A DNA stretch of 64,000 nucleotides from JAUIAI01 sp050633665. GTDB lineage: Bacteria; Pseudomonadota; Gammaproteobacteria; Burkholderiales; Burkholderiaceae_E. The notes under the pieces are model-generated. The model was not told where the DNA came from, did not search any database, and worked only from the letters and a program-made list of their open reading frames with translations. Where the stretch lies: positions 54,128-118,127 of the forward strand of contig JBOEGY010000010.1 in assembly GCA_050633665.1 (NCBI GenBank), given 5' to 3'. This document shows positions 36,003-44,836 of this stretch, piece after piece (the first letter of the stretch is position 1; the number at the start of each line of letters is the position of its first letter). The position numbers and the translations under genes are program-made.

Positions 36003-38411
36003 GTGTCAAATTTTATTGTCAGGAAAGTTGCGGTACTTGGTGCCGGTGTGATGGGTGCCCAAATTGCGGCGCATCTGGTTAACGCCGGTGTTGAAGTCAT
36101 GTTGTATGACCTGGCCGCCAAGGAAGGGCCGAAAAACGGCATCGCGGCCAAAGCCATTGCAAGTTTGCGCAAACTCAAGCCCGCACCGCTTGGTTCGCCT
36201 GAATTGGCCGACTATATCGTTCCGGCGAATTATGATGAACACTTGGATCAACTGGCCGGGTGTGATCTGATCATCGAAGCGATTGCAGAGCGGATGGACT
36301 GGAAGCATGATCTCTATGCCAAGATTGCGCCGCATGTTGCCGACCACGCTATCCTGGCTTCGAACACTTCGGGATTGTCGATTACAGCCTTGTCAGAGGG
36401 ATTTGAGGCGGATCTGAAAAAGAGATTCTGTGGGGTGCATTTCTTCAACCCGCCGCGCTACATGCATCTGGTTGAACTAATCCCCACGCCTAGTACCGAG
36501 ACAGGTATTCTGGTTGAGCTTGAGTCTTTTCTGGTCAGCACAATGGGCAAAGGCGTTGTTCACGCCAAGGACACACCGAATTTCATTGCTAACCGGGTCG
36601 GCATTTACGGCATGCTGGCGACAATCTCCGAAGCCGAGAAGTTTGGCCTGGGTTATGACGTGGTCGATGACCTGACCGGTTCGAAACTCGGCCGAGCCAG
36701 TTCGGGGACTTTCCGAACGGCGGACGTGGTCGGACTGGACACCATGGGTCATGTCATCAAGACCATGCAGGACAATTTGTCTGATGACCCGTTTGCGCCG
36801 CTCTATCAAACCCCTGCAGTGTTGACCGCTCTGGTTCAAAAAGGTGCGCTTGGTCAGAAGACCGGTGCCGGCTTTTATAAGAAAGAAGGCAAGAAAATTT
36901 CGCGGCTCGATCCGGCCACTGGCGAGTACGTCCCCTCAGGCGAGAAAGCCGCCGAGACAGTCGCCCGAATCCTCAAGAAAAAAACCTGGGCAGAACGCCT
37001 CAGATTATTGCGTGAGTCAGAAAATCCGCAGGCGCAGTTTCTCTGGTCAATCATGCGCGATGGCATGCAATATGCGGCTATCAAACTCGAGGAAATCGCC
37101 GATAACGCTCGTGACCTCGATATGGCGCTGCGGTTTGGTTTTGGCTGGAAGGAAGGCCCGTTCGAGATTTGGCAGCAGGCCGGCTGGACTGAGGTGGCGC
37201 AATGGATCGCACAAGATATTGCCGAAGGCAAAGCACTTGTTGCGGTGGCATTGCCGCAGTGGGTCACCAGTGGACCGGTCGCCGACAAGAAAGGAGTCCA
37301 TCAGCCTGAAGGGTCGTGGTCTCCATCAAATCAGAGTTTTGTTGCGCGCTCGGACCTGCCGGTCTATCAACGCCAGATCTTTCGGGCTCCGCTCGCCGGT
37401 GAGCAGGCCGCTACCGGATATGACGGTGGCGAAACTGTTTTCGAAGACGACGATATCCGCCTGTGGACGCTGTCAGACCGCGGGGTTAGCGATGTCTTGA
37501 TTGCCAGTATTAAATCCAAAATGCATGCCATCGGCCCGGGTGTCACAGCCGGACTGGTCAAAGGGGTAGAGCTGGCCGAACGGGATTACCACGGCCTGGT
37601 CATCTGGTCGCCCGATGAACCCTTCTCGGTAGGGGCTGACCTGCAGGCGATGTTGCCGGTGTTTATGTCTGGTGGCGCCGAAGCGATTCGCCCTGAAGAG
37701 AAAAAGCTTCAAGATGCGATGATGACTCTGCGCTACGCTCAGGTGCCAACGGTAGCCGCCGTATCCGGGATGGCACTGGGCGGGGGCTGTGAGTTGCTGG
37801 TGCACTGCGCCAGAAGAATCGTCAACATTGAGAGTTATATCGGCCTGGTCGAGGTTGGCGTCGGTCTCATCCCGGGTGCTGGTGGCCTGACCTATGGCGC
37901 GCGTCGGGCATCCGAAGAACAAGCATGCGCACCTGAGGCGCCGTTGCTGCACTTTCTGAAGAAATACTTCATGGCGGCCGGAACCGCACAGGTGGCGACA
38001 TCAGCATTGGAGGCCCGGGCAATCGGGTATGTGTTGGAATCCGACAAGATCAACTTCAATCGTTATGAACTGCTCTATGACGCTGTGCGGGAAGCCAAGG
38101 CAATGAGAGATGCCGGATACCGGCCGCCACGCCGCAAACTCATTCGAGTGGCGGGCCGAAGTGGGGCGGCAACCATTAAGGCCCAGTTGGTCAATATGCG
38201 TGACGGCGGTTTTATTTCCGAGCATGATTTTCATCTTGGCTCCACGATTGCTTTTGTCATGACCGGGGGTGATGTAGACGCCGGCACATTGGTTGACGAG
38301 TCGTGGCTGTTAGGTCTGGAGCGTGACGGTTTCGTCAGTCTGCTCGGGCATCCGAAAACTCAGGAGCGCATCATGGGCATGATGCAAACCAACAAGCCAG
38401 TGCGCAACTAA
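36003..38411 (+). CDS. 3-hydroxyacyl-CoA dehydrogenase / enoyl-CoA hydratase fusion
   Basis: An 802-aa bifunctional beta-oxidation enzyme with dehydrogenase first and hydratase last, the reverse of FadB. The NAD motif VLGAGVMGAQIAAHL is at residue 9, HFFNPPRYMHLVELI near 147, NRVGIYG near 197; the crotonase fold begins near 520 with GMALGGGCELL near 590 and the catalytic-Glu segment LVEVGVGLIPGAGG near 617. GTG 36003 follows AAGGAGG. With the dehydrogenase and thiolase it completes one turn of the cycle. Confidence 0.92.
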   Translation: MSNFIVRKVAVLGAGVMGAQIAAHLVNAGVEVMLYDLAAKEGPKNGIAAKAIASLRKLKPAPLGSPELADYIVPANYDEHLDQLAGCDLIIEAIAERMDWKHDLYAKIAPHVADHAILASNTSGLSITALSEGFEADLKKRFCGVHFFNPPRYMHLVELIPTPSTETGILVELESFLVSTMGKGVVHAKDTPNFIANRVGIYGMLATISEAEKFGLGYDVVDDLTGSKLGRASSGTFRTADVVGLDTMGHVIKTMQDNLSDDPFAPLYQTPAVLTALVQKGALGQKTGAGFYKKEGKKISRLDPATGEYVPSGEKAAETVARILKKKTWAERLRLLRESENPQAQFLWSIMRDGMQYAAIKLEEIADNARDLDMALRFGFGWKEGPFEIWQQAGWTEVAQWIAQDIAEGKALVAVALPQWVTSGPVADKKGVHQPEGSWSPSNQSFVARSDLPVYQRQIFRAPLAGEQAATGYDGGETVFEDDDIRLWTLSDRGVSDVLIASIKSKMHAIGPGVTAGLVKGVELAERDYHGLVIWSPDEPFSVGADLQAMLPVFMSGGAEAIRPEEKKLQDAMMTLRYAQVPTVAAVSGMALGGGCELLVHCARRIVNIESYIGLVEVGVGLIPGAGGLTYGARRASEEQACAPEAPLLHFLKKYFMAAGTAQVATSALEARAIGYVLESDKINFNRYELLYDAVREAKAMRDAGYRPPRRKLIRVAGRSGAATIKAQLVNMRDGGFISEHDFHLGSTIAFVMTGGDVDAGTLVDESWLLGLERDGFVSLLGHPKTQERIMGMMQTNKPVRN

Positions 38412-38424
38412 GGAGTAAGCGAAT

Positions 38425-39654
38425 ATGAGTCAATCACTACAAGACGCCTATATCGTGGCCGCGCGACGCACTCCGATCGGCAAAGCACCCAAGGGCGTGT
38501 TTCGCCATCAGCGTCCGGACGCTTTGCTCGTTCACGCGATTCAGGCCGCGATGGCCGACGTTCCGTCGCTGGACCCGGCTGCTATTGAAGATGCGATTAT
38601 CGGGTGTGCAATTCCTGAAGCTGAGCAAGGGCTGAATGTTGCCCGGATGGGTGTATTGCTGGCCGGGCTGCCGGATACGGTCGGCGGAGTTACGGTTAAC
38701 CGGTTTTGTGCCTCCGGCCTGACCGCGCTTGCCATGGCTGCCGATCGAATCCGGGTAGGCCAGGCCGATGTCATGCTGGCCGGTGGTGCCGAGTCAATGA
38801 GCATGGTGCCGATGATGGGCAATTCTCCTTCCATCAGTCCGGAGGTTTTTGCCGGTGACCAGAATGTGGGCATAGCCTACGGTATGGGCATGACCGCAGA
38901 GAACGTGGCCAAACAATGGGAGATCTCCCGCGAGGACCAGGATGCTTTCGCGCTGGCCTCTCATCAAAAAGCACTGGCGGCCCAAAAAGCAGGCGAGTTT
39001 GATGATGAAATCGCGCCAATGCAGATCAGCAATCGGCAGGCGGACCTGAGCAGTGGTGAAGTCCTGGTAACCGAACAGACGGTCTCTCAGGATGAAGGTC
39101 CGCGTGCTGATACATCGCTTGAGCGACTGGCCGGATTGCGTGGGGCGTTCGCCGCGCCGCGCAGCGCAACCGGTCAGGCAACCGGCATGGGTTCGGTAAC
39201 CGCGGGCAATAGCTCGCAGACTTCTGATGGTGCCGGCGCGCTGCTAGTCTGTTCTGAAGCGGCGTTGAAGCGGTTCAATCTGACGCCGCTGGCGCGCTTC
39301 GTCAGTTTTTCTGTACGCGGTGTTCCGCCGGCCGTTATGGGCATCGGTCCGAAAGAAGCGATCCCGGCGGCATTGAAGACAGCCGGGTTGACGCTCGATC
39401 AAATGCAGTGGATAGAACTGAACGAGGCGTTTGCAGCCCAGTCGCTGGCCGTGATGAAAGACCTAAACATGAACCCGGATGTCATTAACCCCCTGGGTGG
39501 CGCGATTGCGCTGGGTCATCCGCTGGGGGCTACCGGCGCGGTTCGTGCCGCAACCGTTGTACATGGCTTGCGCCGGCGCCAGCAGCAATACGGCATGGTC
39601 ACTATGTGTGTCGGCACCGGGATGGGCGCCGCCGGTATTTTCGAGCGGGTCTGA
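38425..39654 (+). CDS. Acetyl-CoA acyltransferase (thiolase)
   Basis: A 409-aa thiolase cleaving 3-ketoacyl-CoA. Catalytic Cys in NRFCASGLTAL near residue 94, NEAFAAQSLAV (Asn-Glu motif) near 333, His in GGAIALGHPLGATGA near 360 and second Cys in MCVGTGMGA near 393. It is 13 bp from the preceding gene with AAGGAG ahead of the ATG. Confidence 0.95.
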   Translation: MSQSLQDAYIVAARRTPIGKAPKGVFRHQRPDALLVHAIQAAMADVPSLDPAAIEDAIIGCAIPEAEQGLNVARMGVLLAGLPDTVGGVTVNRFCASGLTALAMAADRIRVGQADVMLAGGAESMSMVPMMGNSPSISPEVFAGDQNVGIAYGMGMTAENVAKQWEISREDQDAFALASHQKALAAQKAGEFDDEIAPMQISNRQADLSSGEVLVTEQTVSQDEGPRADTSLERLAGLRGAFAAPRSATGQATGMGSVTAGNSSQTSDGAGALLVCSEAALKRFNLTPLARFVSFSVRGVPPAVMGIGPKEAIPAALKTAGLTLDQMQWIELNEAFAAQSLAVMKDLNMNPDVINPLGGAIALGHPLGATGAVRAATVVHGLRRRQQQYGMVTMCVGTGMGAAGIFERV

Positions 39655-39671
39655 TCCACCCGGGGCTGATA

Positions 39672-40745
39672 GTGGAACTCGGCATTATTGAAGGGTTCTA
39701 TGGCCGGCCCTGGTCATGGCCGGCCCGCACAGAAACGATTGTTGCGCTTTCGCGGCAGGGGTATCGCTGGCATTTGTATGCGCCGAAAGCCGATCATGCG
39801 CTGCGTAGCGGCTGGCGTAATTCCTTAACTGCAGACTGGCTGGCGAATGTCTCCGCCCACCAGTCTGCCTGCCAACAGCACGGGGTGAGCTTTGGTGTGG
39901 GGCTTTCCCTGCAGGCTTTCGATCGCAACAGCCCGGCGGATCGTTCTCACTTGCACGCCCGATTGCGGCAACTCGATGAACTCCGGATTGAATCAATAGC
40001 GGTGTTATTCGATGACCCGATTGATCGGAGTGCCACGTCACCCGAGGAGCAGTCCGCGCTGGTGATGGAGATCGCGGCGGCATCATCGGCTGCACGCCTG
40101 TGGGTTTGTCCTACCTGGTACGCAGATGATGGCCTGCTTGATCAGATCTATGGCGCGCGTCCGCACAATTACCTGTCGCGCCTGTGTCAATCGCTAGATC
40201 CTTCAATCGGTGTTTTCTGGGCCGGCAGCAAAATATGTGCCGATGGATATGGTCCTGACGAACTGGACCGGGTAGCCGCGCAGATGCACCGACTGCCAAC
40301 CTTATGGGACAACTATCCGGTAAACGACGGGCCGCTGATGTCTCCGTATCTCCATTTGTCGCCAGCCAGAGCGCGTCATCCGGCAGTGTTGAATTCCCGT
40401 ATTGCTGCTCATTTTGTTAATCCTGCCCTGCAACCGGTGCTGACACGCATTCCCGCGATTGCACTCGCACAGCAATATCGTGGCCCGGTCACAACAGACC
40501 CTGCCGTTCAGTTCATGGGTGCCGCGTGTGAGGTCATGGATGATGTGCTCGCCCGGCAGCTGCTTCGCGACCTGAATGACTTGGAAACAAGAGGTCTCCC
40601 TAAACTTGATGAAGAACTTGCCGATAAGAACATATTAAGAGAAACCTATCGGAGTTTTGAACACCTCGCAGCAGCTGAAATCGTCGCCTGGCTAGATGGG
40701 TGCTGGACAGAACCGTCATTAAGCGTTGATACCCAGCTGACATAA
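39672..40745 (+). CDS. GH84-type beta-N-acetylglucosaminidase (O-GlcNAcase-like)
   Basis: A 357-aa protein opening with GIIEGFYGRPWSW, the hallmark of the NAGidase/GH84 catalytic domain of O-GlcNAcase and clostridial hyaluronidases. The paired catalytic aspartates are in VLFDDPID near residue 117, and WAGSKICADG and LWDNYPVND follow. No signal peptide, so it acts in the cytoplasm. GTG 39672, 17 bp after the thiolase stop, starts exactly at the motif; the frame is open further upstream inside the thiolase. The substrate may be a GlcNAc-modified protein or a muropeptide, unproven. Confidence 0.86.
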   Translation: MELGIIEGFYGRPWSWPARTETIVALSRQGYRWHLYAPKADHALRSGWRNSLTADWLANVSAHQSACQQHGVSFGVGLSLQAFDRNSPADRSHLHARLRQLDELRIESIAVLFDDPIDRSATSPEEQSALVMEIAAASSAARLWVCPTWYADDGLLDQIYGARPHNYLSRLCQSLDPSIGVFWAGSKICADGYGPDELDRVAAQMHRLPTLWDNYPVNDGPLMSPYLHLSPARARHPAVLNSRIAAHFVNPALQPVLTRIPAIALAQQYRGPVTTDPAVQFMGAACEVMDDVLARQLLRDLNDLETRGLPKLDEELADKNILRETYRSFEHLAAAEIVAWLDGCWTEPSLSVDTQLT

Positions 40746-40754
40746 CAATACAAA

Positions 40755-40934
40755 TCAGTCGTTCTCCCCGGCAGAGCCCGGTGGATTAACGGTCGCGGTT
40801 CCGTTCGTCCGGTCGATCTTACGACGTACGGCGGATAGTGCCGCTTTTGTTTCTTCAGATTCAACCTGCGCCGCCGATAATTTTTTTGTCGGATCGGCTT
40901 GCAATCCTGCGGCCGATTCGAATGTGGCGCCCAA
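40755..40934 (-). CDS. Possible small protein, doubtful
   Basis: An open frame on the minus strand gives about 59 residues from TTG 40934 (a longer reading to 40997 would overlap the chemoreceptor start). Composition (LQADPTKKLSAAQVESEETK) looks protein-like, but no ribosome-binding site is seen and no family is recognised. The gap 40746-40982 otherwise holds only the chemoreceptor promoter region. Confidence 0.25.
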   Translation of the reverse strand: MGATFESAAGLQADPTKKLSAAQVESEETKAALSAVRRKIDRTNGTATVNPPGSAGEND

Positions 40935-40982
40935 CGCAGCATTGCCCGCGCTGTGTGAGTTGAAACCCGGAGAACGATTTAG

Positions 40983-43418
40983 ATGAAGATTTCTCATCGA
41001 CTGGCGATTCTGTCTTTTACCAGTGCAATCGCACTGGCAGGGGTTGGAGGGGTCGGCTTATATAGCCTGAAGTCAGTCCAGGAAAATCTGAATGAACTGA
41101 CGACTGAGGCGGTTCCCCTCAAGATTGCGATTCTTCGATTCAACAAAAGCGCGGAAGAAACCGTCGCGTCGATTCTGTCGCTGAGCGGTGCCAGAACTGA
41201 TGTTCAGGTGTCGCGTCGCATCAAGGCCGTCGATGATGTGTTGGCCGAGCACCAGACGAATCTTGCGCTGATTAGCGAACTCGACCCGGAAAGAGCAATC
41301 AAGATTGATCCGCTGGTAAAGAACAGTAAGGACGTCGAATCAATCATGTCGGAGCGGCTGGCAACGATCAGTGCGTTTGAAGCGGCCGCGGATTCGGCCA
41401 GAGTCGCGCTGCGCCGAGTTGATCAAGCGGTGGAGATGGCCAGTAGCGGCGTCAGTGAACTCGTCGACGGAGCCGGTGACCGGGCTCAGGCTGCGCAAGC
41501 GAAAACAATGCAACTGGTCGCTACCGAGCGCGAACTGGCGTTGATCTCCAGCCAGTTACAGTCGTTGCGCGGGTTGGTTCTGGAGACCACAGCCGCATCA
41601 AGCAAATTCCGGCTTGGGCCGATCCGAGAGCGGCTTAATGCGTCGCTTGACGGGCTGAAAGCAGCGGTTTCGCAGGCGAGCTTAAACGCCGATATTGCCA
41701 AGGTAATGCCGAGTCTGAAGACGATTCAGGCGGGATTTCTGGATGCCGAGAACGGTTTGTTAAAAGTGCGAACCGACTTGTTCGCAGACGTACCGAAATC
41801 AAAGTCAGCCTACCGAAAAGCTCAGAAAAAGCTCCTGAAGGGACTGGCCGGAGCGCGTCAGCCGCTGACCAACGCTGCCGATGACCTTAAGTTGAAAATT
41901 GTGCTTGAGCAACGAGCCGTGCAAGCTGCCTTGTCTCTGAGTAGTGGGCCTTCCAGTATTACCAGTTCAGCCCAGACGCTGTCGCTGAAGTCAAAAGAGC
42001 TGCAGATACACCTGGATTCGCTGATGAACTCCGAGGATCAGCAGGGCATACGCCAGGGGATAGCCGAAACCACTGAAGACCTGAAAGTTTTGTCGGAGAT
42101 CGCCGAGCAACTTCGCGCAGGACTGGCGTTGTTCGAAAAGCCCGAGCTAACCGCTTACGCGGAGCAGGTGGTTGATGAGTTGACTCGCACCCAGAGTTTC
42201 ATCTCGACAGTAGCAAAAGGAAAAAAGCGTTTACTAGGCAATAGTGCTGACCTTGCCGAAAGGGTTCGGATGGTTGAGAGCATTGCCGCAGAAGAAAAAT
42301 TGCAGGTCGCTGAACATGACCGCATCACTACCGAGCGGCTGGATGCGGTAGGTAGCATGGTCGACGAACGGGTTGCTTCATCCAGCTGGTGGATCTCGAT
42401 CCTGGCGTTTGGGGCGATCGCGGCCTCGGCCATTTTCAGTTTCGTTACCATCCGCGGCATCATGTTGCGCCTGAATCAGGCGGTGGAGGTGGCCGAGGCC
42501 GTGTCGGCGGGCCGTCTCTCACCGGTGCCAGAGTCCACCGTCAATGACGAGGTGGCAACTTTGCTCCGGGCACTGGATCGAATGGTGCAGATGCTGTCGA
42601 ATCAGGTGTATGCGATTCGGAGCGCGAGTAGCGAAGTGAACCTTGGGTCGGAGAGTATTTCCAAGGGCAATAATGACTTGAGCGCCAGGACTGAACAGCA
42701 GGCGAGCCATCTGATCGAGACATCCTCCCAGATGCAGCAAATAAAAGACGATGTTCATAGCGGTGCAGAGGCCGCACGAAAAGCCAATGATCTGGCTAGA
42801 ACCGCGTTTGACTCGGCTTCTGTTGGCAGCAAAGTCGTTCAGGAAGCGGTGACGACCATGCGCGAAATTGAGCAAGGAGCCGAGTTGATCAACAAGATCA
42901 TCACCGCTATAGACAGCATAGCGTTTCAAACCAATATTCTCGCGCTAAACGCGGCCGTCGAAGCGGCTCGCGCGGGAGATCAGGGGCGTGGATTTGCGGT
43001 CGTGGCGTCTGAGGTTCGATTGCTGGCTCGTCAGAGCAAAGAGTCCGCTGCCCAGATCGGCGAAATTATTGCTGGCAATGTACGCCAGGTTGGCGCCGGT
43101 GCTGCGCTGGTGAATGATGCCGGCCAGAAGATGGAAGACATCCTTGGCCAGGTGGAGAAAGTCTCTTCTCTGGTCGAAGAGGTTTCTGAGTCCAGTCACC
43201 GACAGGTTGAATCGATTTCCCAGATCAACATGGCCATCAGTGATCTGGAAAACATGACGCAACAGAACGCGGCACTCACCGAACAGAGTAGTGCTGAGGC
43301 GATCCGAATGCTTGAACAGGCGCGGTCACTCGACGAGTCTGTCGGTGTTTTCGTTGTCGAAGTTCAACCCCCTGAAGTTCCAATGTCTGACCCCTCAATC
43401 GAAGGAGAACACCAATGA
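40983..43418 (+). CDS. Methyl-accepting chemotaxis protein with large periplasmic domain
   Basis: An 811-aa receptor. TM1 is at residues 8-30, a helical periplasmic domain of about 430 residues follows, TM2 is near 465-488, then HAMP and the signalling hairpin with the tip SIAFQTNILALNAAVEAARAG near 650. The ATGA overlap with a periplasmic binding-protein gene suggests that the binding protein presents ligand to this receptor. The C-terminus lacks a CheR-docking NWETF-type pentapeptide. Confidence 0.92.
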   Translation: MKISHRLAILSFTSAIALAGVGGVGLYSLKSVQENLNELTTEAVPLKIAILRFNKSAEETVASILSLSGARTDVQVSRRIKAVDDVLAEHQTNLALISELDPERAIKIDPLVKNSKDVESIMSERLATISAFEAAADSARVALRRVDQAVEMASSGVSELVDGAGDRAQAAQAKTMQLVATERELALISSQLQSLRGLVLETTAASSKFRLGPIRERLNASLDGLKAAVSQASLNADIAKVMPSLKTIQAGFLDAENGLLKVRTDLFADVPKSKSAYRKAQKKLLKGLAGARQPLTNAADDLKLKIVLEQRAVQAALSLSSGPSSITSSAQTLSLKSKELQIHLDSLMNSEDQQGIRQGIAETTEDLKVLSEIAEQLRAGLALFEKPELTAYAEQVVDELTRTQSFISTVAKGKKRLLGNSADLAERVRMVESIAAEEKLQVAEHDRITTERLDAVGSMVDERVASSSWWISILAFGAIAASAIFSFVTIRGIMLRLNQAVEVAEAVSAGRLSPVPESTVNDEVATLLRALDRMVQMLSNQVYAIRSASSEVNLGSESISKGNNDLSARTEQQASHLIETSSQMQQIKDDVHSGAEAARKANDLARTAFDSASVGSKVVQEAVTTMREIEQGAELINKIITAIDSIAFQTNILALNAAVEAARAGDQGRGFAVVASEVRLLARQSKESAAQIGEIIAGNVRQVGAGAALVNDAGQKMEDILGQVEKVSSLVEEVSESSHRQVESISQINMAISDLENMTQQNAALTEQSSAEAIRMLEQARSLDESVGVFVVEVQPPEVPMSDPSIEGEHQ

Positions 43419-44557
43419 AGCTGAATCACCTGCTTGCATCTGTCGTCTTGCCGGCAACTCTTAGTTTTGCCGTTACCAGTCAGGCGGAGACCGGCGTATC
43501 TGATGATCAGATTCGCCTGGGCATGGTTAATGTACAGACGGGCCCTGCCTCCGCGCTTGGCAAAGGCATGCTTGCGGGTTCGGCGGCCGTCTTCAAGGAG
43601 ATTAATCTTAAAGGCGGTGTTCACGGTCGGAAGATTGAATTGCTTGTCGGCGATGATGGTTACGAGCCTGAGCGTGCCATCGACGAAACCCTGGTGATGA
43701 TCGAGGACGAAGAAGTGTTCTCACTGTTTGGCTATGTCGGCACGCCCACTTCCAATGCAGTCATTCCGATTGTCAAGGAAATGGAGGTTCCGTTGGTTGG
43801 TTTGTTTACCGGCGCCGGTACCTTGCGTAGCCCGGTGACCCGTCAGATATTTAATATACGGGCCAGCTATAACGATGAAGCTGAAGCAATGGTTGAGCAC
43901 TTTGTTGCCAACGGCGCCAAAACCGTGTCCGTGTTCTATCAAAATGACGGTTTCGGTAAGGCTGTGCTTAGCGGAGCCAAGAAAGCACTGACCAAGCGCG
44001 GAATGGCTGTTCATTCGGTCGGCACTTTCGAGCGAAACACGATGGCGGTTAAAGGCGGCCTGGCCAAGATGGTTGAGTCCAACCCCGATGCAATCATTAT
44101 GGTGGGTACGTACGCGCCGCTGGCCGAATTCGTCAAACAGGCTCGCGCGAATGGCCTGAACTCGATGATGTCCACAGTCTCTTTCGTTGGTACGAACAGT
44201 CTGGTCAATGCGGTGGGTGAGGCCGGTGACGGTGTGATCATTACCCAGGTTGTCCCGTTTCCGTATCAGAATGACCTGGCTCTGGTTAACAACTGTCGTG
44301 AGCTCGTCAAAAAGCATAGCAAGGTGGCACTGGACTATGTGACCTTAGAGGGCTGCCTGTCGGCCAAGGTCATGGTGTTGGCGCTCGAAAAAGCCGGACG
44401 GGATCTGACTCGAGACAGCTTGATAGATGCCTTGCACGAGATGAAGAAAGTCAGTGTTGAAGGCGTGATGATTTCGTTCGCCGCAGATAACCATCAAGCG
44501 CTGAACCAAGTCTATGTTTCGGAGATTCGAGGCGGTAAGATTAATCAGCTTGACTAA
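43415..44557 (+). CDS. Periplasmic ligand-binding protein (Leu/Ile/Val-binding family)
   Basis: A 380-aa type I periplasmic binding protein with a signal peptide (residues 1-25, ending SQA-ETG). Typical segments: IRLGMVNVQTGPASALGKGM near residue 32, VPLVGLFTGAGTLR near 126 and FYQNDGFGKAVL near 174. No ABC permease or ATPase gene is adjacent; the start overlaps the chemoreceptor stop, so it probably serves sensing rather than transport. A terminator follows. Confidence 0.9.
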   Translation: MKLNHLLASVVLPATLSFAVTSQAETGVSDDQIRLGMVNVQTGPASALGKGMLAGSAAVFKEINLKGGVHGRKIELLVGDDGYEPERAIDETLVMIEDEEVFSLFGYVGTPTSNAVIPIVKEMEVPLVGLFTGAGTLRSPVTRQIFNIRASYNDEAEAMVEHFVANGAKTVSVFYQNDGFGKAVLSGAKKALTKRGMAVHSVGTFERNTMAVKGGLAKMVESNPDAIIMVGTYAPLAEFVKQARANGLNSMMSTVSFVGTNSLVNAVGEAGDGVIITQVVPFPYQNDLALVNNCRELVKKHSKVALDYVTLEGCLSAKVMVLALEKAGRDLTRDSLIDALHEMKKVSVEGVMISFAADNHQALNQVYVSEIRGGKINQLD

Positions 44558-44578
44558 CTGGTTCGTCGAAGTAGCACT

Positions 44579-44614
44579 GGGAGTGCGGCCTTCGGCTTGC
44601 GCTCCCGGTTTATT
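44579..44614 (+). terminator. Rho-independent terminator after the chemoreceptor operon
   Basis: GGGAGTGC / GCGCTCCC stem (one G-U pair) encloses a smaller GCC-TTC-GGC hairpin and is followed by a T-rich stretch ending TTTATTTT. Confidence 0.85.
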
Positions 44615-44641
44615 TTCCGGTATCCAGGTGGAGGGGAGGGA

Positions 44642-44827
44642 ATGACCGCGTTGATTCGGCGGGCGCTAGCGGCGGATCTGGCTGGCATTGTGACCTTATT
44701 GGCCGATGATCCCCTGAGTGGCGGGCGCGAAGCTCCGACTTTACCGCCAATTGAGAATTACCATCGGGCTTGCGCAGCAATCGACCGAGTTCCGAATCAG
44801 TTGCTGGCGACGGACCGCCGCGTGTAG
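44642..44827 (+). pseudogene. Truncated GNAT N-acetyltransferase
   Basis: A 61-aa frame matching only the N-terminus of a GNAT acetyltransferase (IRRALAADLAGIVTLLADDP, then NQLLATDRR) and stopping where the central strands should begin. The acetyl-CoA loop is absent. A GGAGGGGAGG ribosome-binding site is still present, but a terminator stands just upstream and a convergent gene 10 bp downstream, so it is a dead fragment. Confidence 0.75.
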
Positions 44828-44836
44828 CCTCAATAC

